Positions 7,442 through 13,758 of a stretch of 19,806 nucleotides of DNA are shown piece by piece (within the stretch, counting starts at the first letter, position 1; each line of letters starts with the position of its first letter). The stretch lies in NCBI RefSeq assembly GCF_028435365.1, contig NZ_JAGTJJ010000107.1:1-19806 (forward strand). The letters are read 5' to 3'. The notes under the pieces are model-generated. The model did not search any database. It had not been told where the DNA came from and worked only from the letters and a program-made list of their open reading frames with translations. The stretch is from Polyangium jinanense. GTDB lineage: Bacteria; Myxococcota; Polyangia; Polyangiales; Polyangiaceae. The position numbers and the translations under genes were made by a program.

Positions 7442-8566
7442 GTGGCCAACGTGCTCTCTCATGAGAAGCGCCTTCGTGTGCTTGCTGCGCTCTTGGATGG
7501 CAACTCGGTACGGGCGGTGTCCCGGCTAACGGGCGTCCATCAGGACACGATCTCGCGGTTCGCCCTCGCGGCGGGAACCGGCGCCGGCTACCTCCACAAC
7601 CGACTCGCTCGCGGCTTGTCCTGCACGCTCATCGAGACGGACGAGCTGTGGACCTACTGCGGCGTCAAGGAAGCGCGCAAGGCCGCCGAGCACCCCGTGG
7701 GGTTCGGCGACGTGTGGGTGTGGGTCGCCGTCTGCGGCGTCTCCCGCATGGTGATCTCCTGGCACGCAGGGCGGCGCGATCAAGCGAGCGCGGACGCCTT
7801 CATGAGCGACGTCCGCGCCCGGCTGACCGTCATGCCGCAGATCACGAGCGACGGCTACGCCGCGTACGGGCCCGCGATCGGCAAGGCGTTCGGCTTCGGC
7901 GTCGACCATGGGCAGGTCGTGAAGTCGTGGCAGAAGGGCGGGCAGAAGTCGCCCGACCACAAGTACGAGCCGCCCCGCGATCCGAAGCTCACGAAGCGCA
8001 CCGTCTTCGGGGCGCCGAACCTCGCGACCTCGACCACCGCGCACGTCGAGCGGAACAACCTGACGATCCGCCACATGAACGGGCGGCTGCGTCGCCTCTG
8101 CCTCGCGTTCTCGAAACGCCCGGAGAATCATGCGGCGGCGCTCGCGTTGTCCTACTGCTGGTTCAACCTCGGGCGCGTGCAGAAGGACATGAAGGTGACG
8201 CCCGCGATGGCGGCAGACATTACCGATCACGTGTGGGAACTGGACGAGTTCCTGACGGCCATCATGACGGCAGAGCGGTGCGGGCCGCCCGTGCAGCAGG
8301 ATCTTGCCCCAAGGACACCGGAGACGACGCACCGCGAACTCCCCGGTGGGCGCGGGTTCCTTCGCATCGTGGAAGGAGGGACGGGCAAGGGGGCGCCACC
8401 GGCGCCTACGCCCGAGGGGCCTGCTCCCGCGCACGGCGCGCAGGTTTCCGCGCCTGGGGCATCGCCGGTTGCGGCTCCGGATGAGAACGAGCAGCTTGAC
8501 CTCTTCTCATGGCGTCCCAAGGGGCCCCCCAAAGGTCGTAAGCCCCCGCCTATCGACCTCTTCTGA
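7442..8566 (+). CDS. IS1-like DDE transposase with C-terminal extension
   Basis: This 374-residue protein starts at GTG 7442, with AAGG six bases upstream. Residues 18-41 form an InsA-type helix-turn-helix (GNSVRAVSRLTGVHQDTISR). The catalytic DDE triad can be placed at D67 (ETDELW), D137 (SDGYAAY) and E203 (HVERNNLT), followed by FSKRPENHAAALAL and the conserved VTPAMAADITDHVWEL ending. About 95 further Pro/Gly-rich residues, ending in two DLF motifs, are not part of the usual domain. It is a single-frame protein, whereas classical IS1 uses a frameshift. I found no terminal inverted repeats or target duplication, so it may be a domesticated or degenerate element. It is clearly more GC-rich than the genes on both sides, so it has a different origin from them. 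Confidence 0.8.
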   Translation: MANVLSHEKRLRVLAALLDGNSVRAVSRLTGVHQDTISRFALAAGTGAGYLHNRLARGLSCTLIETDELWTYCGVKEARKAAEHPVGFGDVWVWVAVCGVSRMVISWHAGRRDQASADAFMSDVRARLTVMPQITSDGYAAYGPAIGKAFGFGVDHGQVVKSWQKGGQKSPDHKYEPPRDPKLTKRTVFGAPNLATSTTAHVERNNLTIRHMNGRLRRLCLAFSKRPENHAAALALSYCWFNLGRVQKDMKVTPAMAADITDHVWELDEFLTAIMTAERCGPPVQQDLAPRTPETTHRELPGGRGFLRIVEGGTGKGAPPAPTPEGPAPAHGAQVSAPGASPVAAPDENEQLDLFSWRPKGPPKGRKPPPIDLF

Positions 8567-8737
8567 GCCTCTGCGGGGCCCTTCTCGCTCTCATCGACAC
8601 GGCTGTCTCGACGAAGATCGTCGCCGCCAAGAGCCTTGGAGGGGCGGGGGCGGCTCCGTAGATCGGGAGAATGGTCGACGACCAGGAGCCTGTGCCGGCC
8701 CAATTGACTCCCTCACGGGGTATGCGCACTAGCAGAA

Positions 8738-9412
8738 TTATTTCTGCGATAGCTTGAGAAACTTCTTCGGGATGTAAACCTCGTGGTATCGATCCCACCA
8801 AAGCACGTGGAACACGCTTCCGATCCGAAAGCCATACAGGCGTCCCAGCTTGTGAATGTACAACTGATAAAGATTTGATTGATCGTCGAGGCTTAACTCC
8901 TTCAAACGATCCTGCGATGCCTTCTCCCATTCCGAGGCATCATTCCACGCATGATTATGTTCGGAGAAATCGCCAACCGTGCCCCACGTCACGTTTTCGT
9001 AGGCCGTGAGGCGGTTGACGACGGCTATGAGTGTATCGAGCGTTGTGTCCTCTTCGGTGCTCCACTGACGCGGATGCTCCAGATCTAATTTCCCAAACCG
9101 CCATGATAGCTTCTGGGTCTTCCACGCAGTTGTAGATCCAGGATCCGGAACGTCGCGCTCTCGAATCGGAGGCGGACGAAAGAACATGAACTCCCGGAGG
9201 AAATTATCCGCCTTCTCCAACTCTTCGCGGATGATTGATTCCAATGATCCGTCATCAAGTGACGATTCCAGATCTAGAATCTTCTTGTGCAATTCTTGGA
9301 GTTGCTCATGGGTCGCCTTGGCCCTCGCTTCCTCCTCGTGCCGACTTGCCGCGGTGCGTGCAAGTGCGGAAAGCCTACCGACAACCTTTCGATACTCGTC
9401 GTGAAGACTCAT
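8738..9412 (-). CDS. Putative toxin partner of the Panacea antitoxin
   Basis: This is a 224-residue protein of unrecognised family. It starts at ATG 9410-9412, which overlaps the stop of the upstream Panacea gene as ATGA, so the two are co-translated. Residues 1-75 are strongly helical and charged, probably coiled coil (RHEEEARAKATHEQLQELHK). The C-terminal 50 residues are aromatic-rich and look like the conserved part: QLYIHKLGRLYGFRIG, then VFHVLWWDRYHEVYIPKK. In Panacea (PanAT) systems the antitoxin gene pairs with many unrelated toxins, so position suggests this is the toxin. No catalytic motif is evident and the mechanism cannot be stated. No signal peptide or membrane segment is seen. 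Confidence 0.6.
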   Translation of the reverse strand: MSLHDEYRKVVGRLSALARTAASRHEEEARAKATHEQLQELHKKILDLESSLDDGSLESIIREELEKADNFLREFMFFRPPPIRERDVPDPGSTTAWKTQKLSWRFGKLDLEHPRQWSTEEDTTLDTLIAVVNRLTAYENVTWGTVGDFSEHNHAWNDASEWEKASQDRLKELSLDDQSNLYQLYIHKLGRLYGFRIGSVFHVLWWDRYHEVYIPKKFLKLSQK

Positions 9413-9885
9413 GAGCGCCGTTGATGTGCGAGGGCTGTATAGAACTCTTGCATGACAGTAGGGTCGATAATTTGATTGCCGCGCTCTAGTGGCTCCAAGC
9501 CTGCGCGGGCTTCGATCCAGGGCTGCTCCTCATGTGTCAGATCGCTCAACTGTCCCGCTGAGTATTTGCCGTATCGGTTTATGACCTTATCGATCGTCTT
9601 CTTGTCTGCGTCTGACAGCTTTGATGTGTCTCCTGAAAAATCTTCCGCATTCACGACAAACCTACCCCGGTGCCTCTCATATAGGGATCGCACGACAGGG
9701 CCATCTGCCCATGCCTCTATAGGGTCGTCGAAGAGGAGTTGCTCCTCGCGAACTAGATTCCATGCTTGACAATAGTAGACGAGCTTCTGAAGCTTCATGG
9801 CAGTCATCGAGCCATGCTTCTCCAGAATATAGGTTGCTACGTCAGCAGCGGCGACCGCCGTTTTGTTTTTATGAGATTTTGACAT
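9409..9885 (-). CDS. Panacea-domain (DUF4065) antitoxin-like protein
   Basis: This is a 158-residue protein with the Panacea signature: DVATYILEKHG (15-25), MTAMKLQKLVYYCQAWNLV (27-45), FDDPIEAWADGPVV (52-65) and SLYERHRG. The family includes the phage-associated GepA/SocA-like proteins and the PanA antitoxins, which neutralise varied toxins by direct binding. I chose the ATG at 9883-9885; an in-frame GTG four codons upstream is equally open, and neither has a clear Shine-Dalgarno sequence. The gene comes first and its stop overlaps the start of the putative toxin gene, the usual antitoxin-first order. Moderate GC content and position beside a transposase and Hachiman support an acquired defence role. 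Confidence 0.82.
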   Translation of the reverse strand: MSKSHKNKTAVAAADVATYILEKHGSMTAMKLQKLVYYCQAWNLVREEQLLFDDPIEAWADGPVVRSLYERHRGRFVVNAEDFSGDTSKLSDADKKTIDKVINRYGKYSAGQLSDLTHEEQPWIEARAGLEPLERGNQIIDPTVMQEFYTALAHQRRS

Positions 9886-10306
9886 TCGTAGACTCACGTA
9901 TTGAGGAGAATGCTGCTCGAAGTGGTGTCAGTCACGCAGAATGCTCTCTAACGATATAGCTCTTTACACCGACGAGCATCACCCACATCCCTAAATATAT
10001 CAAACAAGTAGCAGAGGGTAGCCACATGCAAGCGATTGGTGGGACATGTGCCTACACTGGCTCCAGGGAGATCGCTTGCCTTCTCCTGGCCACCTTAACC
10101 TCCTCCCCCTTCGTTTGATCAAGGCTGGGAGAAGGTTGTAGAAGATTGATCTCCACATCCACCAAACCGAAGTATCCGCCCCGGTGCGCGCGCGTTCATA
10201 CGAGACCGGCTTACAGATGTGGGGCGCCGTGAGAAAGCGGCGTAGACGGGTGGGCCCTGGACGGGAGAGCAGGACGGGCGCCCCGGAGAGAGACCCCATC
10301 GGGCGT
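9886..10306. other. Intergenic region, island-to-chromosome transition
   Basis: These 421 bases hold the upstream region of the Panacea operon (AT-rich, no clear promoter), a short remnant-like frame at 10052-10195, and the GC-rich 3' flank of the HTH/sigma operon. The octamer AGAATGCT occurs twice between about 9907 and 9955. Base composition changes here from moderate GC to very high GC. No RNA gene or strong terminator was found. Confidence 0.5.
10052..10195 (-). pseudogene. Possible gene-end remnant
   Basis: Between a TGA at 10196-10198 and a TAG at 10052-10054, the minus strand encodes 47 residues including GGYFGLVDVEINLLQPSPSL and KGEEVKVARRRQAISLEPV. This reads like a hydrophilic C-terminal protein tail. 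An in-frame GTG could start a peptide of about 36 residues, but a broken gene end is more likely. The family is not recognised. Confidence 0.22.
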
Positions 10307-10897
10307 TCAGCGCTTGCGCTGCGTCCGGTTGGGGCGTGGAGCCTGCTTCGGAGTGAAGGTCGCTCCGAGCTTCCGAAGGGCGGCGCGGAGCTTCTTCTCG
10401 TGGGCGTGGAACGTCGCCCGCGGTTGTCCAGCAGCACGAGCCGCATCGGCGCCGATGAGCCCGCGCGCGGCCAGCTCCACGACGTGCGCGACGTTCGGGT
10501 TCGACGCCACGACTCGCGCGAGCAGATCCCGCGCTTCAATGGCCGGCAGCGGTTCCATTGTTGCAAGGATCGGGACATCCCGAAGCGAAGACGCTGGGAC
10601 CTCGTGCAGTGTCGAGGCTCGCCGCGAGAGGTTCTTGGCGTGGAACCACGCCGTCTGCCGCGCGAAGCCACAGAGCGCAGCCTCGGGCGGGGTTCTCTCC
10701 CCGCCACGCACGCGCCCCTCATTCAGGGCTTCCCATGTCGTGATCACCGTCTCCTGCACGATGTCCGGTACATGCGCAGACACCACGCCGATCGTGCGAA
10801 CATAGCGGACGAGCATCGGGCGAAGCTGCTCGATGTCGTCCGCATCCGCTTCGACGATCGGCGCGCCCCCACCGGGGGAGGCGCGCTGCCGGATCAC
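10307..10897 (-). CDS. Divergent sigma-70 family (ECF-like) RNA polymerase sigma factor
   Basis: This 196-residue protein starts at GTG 10895-10897, overlapping the upstream stop as GTGA, with AAGGGGA as Shine-Dalgarno sequence inside the previous gene. Residues 20-93 look like sigma region 2: DDIEQLRPMLVRYVRTI, DIVQETVITTWEALNEGR and ALCGFARQTAWFHAKNLSRR. Residues 126-178 look like a region 4 helix-turn-helix (ARGLIGADAARAAGQPRATF, then HAHEKKLRAALRKL). It would direct RNA polymerase to its own promoter set. No anti-sigma gene is adjacent; instead three small HTH proteins precede it and may act as regulators or partners. The Lys/Arg-rich tail is short. Similar divergent sigma-like proteins are common in Polyangiales. 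Confidence 0.72.
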   Translation of the reverse strand: MIRQRASPGGGAPIVEADADDIEQLRPMLVRYVRTIGVVSAHVPDIVQETVITTWEALNEGRVRGGERTPPEAALCGFARQTAWFHAKNLSRRASTLHEVPASSLRDVPILATMEPLPAIEARDLLARVVASNPNVAHVVELAARGLIGADAARAAGQPRATFHAHEKKLRAALRKLGATFTPKQAPRPNRTQRKR

Positions 10898-11169
10898 GTG
10901 CTGTCCCCTTGGACAAGGATTTCCACTTCAATGCCGAGCGCGTGCGCGACGCCCGTAGCGAAATGCAGCGTGCAGTGGATTTCCCCACGAAGGAAGGCCT
11001 GCACGTACTTCGGGGCGTAGCCGATCGCTTCGGAAGCCTCTTTCGCCGAGCGTCCGGCAACGAAGGGCGCAAGCGCTTTCCGCACGCGATCCGCCTGCTC
11101 GATCGTAAGGATCGCGGGAAGGCTCTCGGGAGCCTTGTCGTGGTCCGGGCCCTGGTCGTGCTCGTTCAT
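10894..11169 (-). CDS. Small XRE-like helix-turn-helix protein (third of three)
   Basis: This 91-residue protein starts at ATG 11167-11169, which overlaps the preceding stop as ATGA; AAGGGGGTG lies just upstream inside the previous gene. Residues 38-83 form a Cro/repressor-like HTH: GRSAKEASEAIGYAPKYVQA, FLRGEIHCT, then LHFATGVAHALGIEVEILV. The N-terminal 20 residues are acidic and probably disordered. It is expected to bind DNA. Its layout matches the two preceding genes (recognition helix, then a short helix ending in G-[IL]-x-[VL]), which suggests descent from a common ancestor. It is coupled to the sigma gene downstream. Confidence 0.72.
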   Translation of the reverse strand: MNEHDQGPDHDKAPESLPAILTIEQADRVRKALAPFVAGRSAKEASEAIGYAPKYVQAFLRGEIHCTLHFATGVAHALGIEVEILVQGDST

Positions 11170-11516
11170 GAAGCACCCCCTTTCCGGCGCGAGCCCTTCG
11201 GGGCCCTCGGAGCCTTCGGGGGCGTCACGAGGGAGAGCGCGGGCGCCTTCCTTGGCGGAGCTTTCCCCGCGAGCGCATCATCGAGCGAGAGACCGACGGC
11301 GCGCGCGATGCTCCGCGCGAGCGCCATGTTGCCGGGCTCGGACCCGTCGCAGAATGCGAGAATGAACGAACGGCGGAAACCGAGCTTGTGCGCCACCAGG
11401 ATCCACGAGCCCAGCTCGCGATGGAGATGGCGAAGCAGCGCGCGCAGGTTCGACCGCTGGATCTCGATAAGGTCGGTCCCACGAAGGGGGCGATCTCGGA
11501 AACGGGAAGACGTCAT
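11166..11516 (-). CDS. Small XRE-like helix-turn-helix protein (second of three)
   Basis: This 116-residue protein starts at ATG 11514-11516, whose A is the last base of the preceding stop (TGATG). AAGGGAGGCG lies inside the previous gene as Shine-Dalgarno sequence. The frame is open far upstream, but that part lies antisense-frame over the first HTH gene and is only Arg/Pro shadow. Residues 36-84 form the HTH: GSWILVAHKLGFRRSFILAF, CDGSEPGN, then MALARSIARAVGLSLDDALAG. A basic Pro/Lys tail ends in RKGGAS, the same final residues as the preceding protein. Probable DNA-binding regulator; targets unknown. Confidence 0.7.
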   Translation of the reverse strand: MTSSRFRDRPLRGTDLIEIQRSNLRALLRHLHRELGSWILVAHKLGFRRSFILAFCDGSEPGNMALARSIARAVGLSLDDALAGKAPPRKAPALSLVTPPKAPRAPKGSRRKGGAS

Positions 11517-11848
11517 CACGACGCGCCTCCCTTCCGCCCGCAAAGAGCGCACGCGCCCGCCACGTGGGGACGCCCGGTGAGGACCTGTTCGACGGGGATA
11601 CCGCCCGCGCGCGCGAGCAGGACGGCGACGCCGTAGGAGCTTTCGTGGCGGATCTTCTGGAGGGTGTGACGACCGACGCCCATCACGGCGGCGAGCACGT
11701 CCCGCCCGCCGTAGGCGCGGGCGATGTTGCGTTCGGCGGCCCGCATGTGGGCGCGCTCTTCGGGCGTGGGGAAGAGGTAGGGACTTTTCCGGCCCTTGGG
11801 CGGACGAGTCCCTTGGCCCTCGGGACGAGGGTGGACTAGACGAAGCAT
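11516..11848 (-). CDS. Small XRE-like helix-turn-helix protein (first of three)
   Basis: This 110-residue protein starts at ATG 11846-11848, with GGAG eight bases upstream; a TTG 12 codons earlier is possible but lacks such a signal. The N-terminus is basic and Pro-rich. Residues 40-92 form an HTH: RNIARAYGGRDVLAAVMGVG, RHTLQKIRHESS, then YGVAVLLARAGGIPVEQVLTG. The end carries a CALC pair (Cys100, Cys103), possibly half of a metal site. It heads a four-gene operon with two similar HTH genes and a sigma factor, all overlapping. It may regulate its own operon through the repeats upstream. Confidence 0.68.
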   Translation of the reverse strand: MLRLVHPRPEGQGTRPPKGRKSPYLFPTPEERAHMRAAERNIARAYGGRDVLAAVMGVGRHTLQKIRHESSYGVAVLLARAGGIPVEQVLTGRPHVAGACALCGRKGGAS

Positions 11849-12009
11849 GGGTTGCGACTCCGGCTGAAACGGGGTTGCGGCCAAGTCGCCTCGTGGGGTT
11901 CACAGGTCCCACGGGGCGGCGCCTTTTGGAGGTAGGCCAAGGGGCGCTCTCGCGCCCCCGGCCCAGCCCTTCAGGCGAGGCCGTAGTACATCAGCGCAAG
12001 AGCCAAACT

Positions 12010-12040
12010 GCCCTAGTTCGCCAAATTAGGGCGACTTAGG
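12010..12040. promoter_or_regulatory. TTAGGGC repeat cluster, candidate operator of the HTH/sigma operon
   Basis: GCCCTA (12010-12015) is inverted relative to TAGGGC (12027-12032), and TTAGGGC is directly repeated at 12026-12032 and again from 12036. Three closely spaced half-sites about 160 bases before the first HTH gene would suit a repressor such as the HTH proteins encoded downstream. The sequence is AT-richer than its surroundings. The role is inferred from position only. Confidence 0.35.
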
Positions 12041-12050
12041 GCACCACCTG

Positions 12051-12257
12051 TCGACAACCACCCCAGCCGTTGCCGACGAGCACGGCGAGCATGTCGACAA
12101 TCACCCCAGTCGTTGCCGACGAGCCCGGCGAGCATGTCGACAACCACCCCAGCCGTTGCCGACAAGCACGGCGAGCATGTCGACAACCACCCCAGCCGTT
12201 GCCGACGAGCCCGGCGAGCATGTCGACAACCACCCCAGCCGTTGCCGACGAGCCCGG
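12051..12257. repeat. 43-bp tandem repeat, 4.8 copies
   Basis: Copies start at 12051, 12094, 12137, 12180 and 12223, the last cut off at 12257. They are nearly identical. Copies 1 and 3 carry CACGG where copies 2, 4 and 5 carry CCCGG, hinting at duplication of an 86-bp pair. Each unit contains GTCGAC at its boundary and an imperfect 8-bp inverted repeat, TCGACAAC with GTTGCCGA, around a 10-base loop. There are no unique spacers, so it is not CRISPR. It ends nine bases from the stop codon of the last chaperone-operon gene. Confidence 0.9.
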
Positions 12258-12266
12258 ACGCGCGCT

Positions 12267-13739
12267 TCAGCGCCCCCGCGCGCCGTCCTTGCCCGCCGCC
12301 GCGAGGTGCTCCTTGGCCTCGACGAGCGCCGCGATCGCGAGCTCACGCTGGCCAGCCGCCGCGAGCGCCCAGCCCTGCTCCCGCAGGATCGAGCCGAGAA
12401 GAGCGCGCGCGGAAGACTCCTTGCCCGTCACCGCATCCCGCGCCGCCCGCACCGCGAGGTCCGTTCGGCCCGCCCGCGCGAGGGCCAGCGCAAAGGCCGA
12501 ATGCCCGCCCGGCGGCGCCGCCGAAGGCCCCGAGAGGAGGACCTCGCAAAGGCGAACGCCCGCGGCGCGCGCGAGCGGCTCCGTGCTGCCCAGCGCGGCG
12601 CGCGCGGCGGTCCACACGGGCGGGGCGACACCCACGCCCCCGCTCGTGACGAGGTCGGTCGCCTCGGTGAGCGCCTCCGCGGCTTCCCGCGGCCGGCCCT
12701 TGCCGAGCGCCACGTAGGCCGCGAGCCCGAGCGACGCGAGGCGCAGCGACGGCGAGGATGGTTCGGTCGAGGCCGAAGGGGACGGGCCGTAGTCGCCCTG
12801 TCCGCCGCCCGTGAGCGCGGCGCGGGCCCGACAAACCAGGGGGAAGATCTCGGGCGCGAGCTCGCCCGCCCGCGTGATCGCCTCGGCCTGCGCCTCCCCG
12901 CGCGACGCCGCGATCGCCTGCGCCGCCGCGAGCCGCGCGAGGGCGTTTTCCCGCGCCGCATCGTCGGGCACGTGGCGGAGCGTGGCCGCCACACGATCGG
13001 CCTCCAGCGGCGTGAGCGCATCCCCGAGCGCGTCGGCATGCTCGGCGGCGAGGCGGATCGCGAGCCGGCCGAGCGATGTCGTCGGATCACGGCCGAGCTC
13101 TTCGAGAAGCGACAGGCCCGAGGCCCGCACGAAGCGGCTCGGCGAGCGCAGCCTGCCGAGCGCGATCACGAGCTTGTGATCGGGCGGCGCGCCCGCCGGA
13201 TCGGCCGACGCGGCGTCCGCGACCGCGAGCGCAGCCGTGGTCCGATCGCCGAGCAGCCGCTCGACGCGGCGCGCGCGGGATGCCACCGCCACGTCCGCCG
13301 CGCCCTTTTCCGCGTCGGCCCGCGCGGCCGCTTTGCCAAACGCCACGAAGGCCCCGTCCCCGTCGCCCGTGAGCTCCAGCATGCGGCCGAGCAGGTAGAG
13401 CGCACGCGCCGACTCCTCGCGCTCGACCTCGGCCCCCGCGAGTGTGAGCGCCGCGCTTTTCCGCCCGAACCGCGCAAGCTGCCGGCAGAGCTCGAGGATG
13501 GCCGGCAGGTGCGGGCCGCTGCCCGAGAGCGTGCTCCAGTACGCCGCGATGTCCTCGATCTCCCGCTCCTCGCCGAGGCGCACCGCGCACCGGAGGGCGC
13601 CGAGCGCGGCGCGCGCGGCGAACGAGGGTTCGGCCGTGCGCACGAGCAGACGCTTGTACGCCGGCAGCGCGACGAAGGGCCCGACGGCCGTTTCGAGCTT
13701 CTGCGCCGCGCCGAGGCCGATGTCGTCGACGAACTTCAC
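12267..13739 (-). CDS. TPR/HEAT-like helical repeat protein, last gene of the Hsp70 operon
   Basis: This 490-residue protein starts at GTG 13737-13739, with AAAAGGG about eight bases upstream. It is almost entirely Ala/Leu/Arg-rich helix pairs. TPR-like units are visible, for example SARALYLLGRMLELTGDGDGAFV (about 110-132), and several later ones such as ALGKGRPREAAEALTEATDL and LREQGWALAAAGQRELAI. There is no signal peptide or membrane segment, so it is cytoplasmic. It begins 19 bases after the Hsp70 stop on the same strand. TPR-like proteins commonly bind chaperones or their clients, so it probably works with the adjacent Hsp70 homologue. No enzyme motif is seen. Confidence 0.7.
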   Translation of the reverse strand: MKFVDDIGLGAAQKLETAVGPFVALPAYKRLLVRTAEPSFAARAALGALRCAVRLGEEREIEDIAAYWSTLSGSGPHLPAILELCRQLARFGRKSAALTLAGAEVEREESARALYLLGRMLELTGDGDGAFVAFGKAAARADAEKGAADVAVASRARRVERLLGDRTTAALAVADAASADPAGAPPDHKLVIALGRLRSPSRFVRASGLSLLEELGRDPTTSLGRLAIRLAAEHADALGDALTPLEADRVAATLRHVPDDAARENALARLAAAQAIAASRGEAQAEAITRAGELAPEIFPLVCRARAALTGGGQGDYGPSPSASTEPSSPSLRLASLGLAAYVALGKGRPREAAEALTEATDLVTSGGVGVAPPVWTAARAALGSTEPLARAAGVRLCEVLLSGPSAAPPGGHSAFALALARAGRTDLAVRAARDAVTGKESSARALLGSILREQGWALAAAGQRELAIAALVEAKEHLAAAGKDGARGR

Positions 13740-13758
13740 GCGCCCGCGGCCCTTTTGC

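Larger units (their letters stand above)
11849..12266. other. Intergenic region with operator-like and tandem repeats
   Basis: This 418-base gap separates the 3' end of the chaperone operon from the start of the HTH/sigma operon. It contains a TTAGGGC repeat cluster (12010-12040) and a 43-bp tandem array (12051-12257). Frames crossing it are not maintained, because the 43-bp period is not a multiple of three. Confidence 0.7.

Noticed and set aside
7380..8737. Terminal inverted repeats and target duplication of the transposase
   Set aside because: I compared both flanks by eye and found no matching ends; a short or unusual end could have been missed.
10200..10306. Rho-independent terminator of the HTH/sigma operon
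   Set aside because: GC-rich partial stems are present, but no convincing hairpin followed by a U-tract.
12051..12257. CRISPR array
   Set aside because: The units are contiguous near-identical 43-bp copies with no unique spacers and no cas genes nearby.
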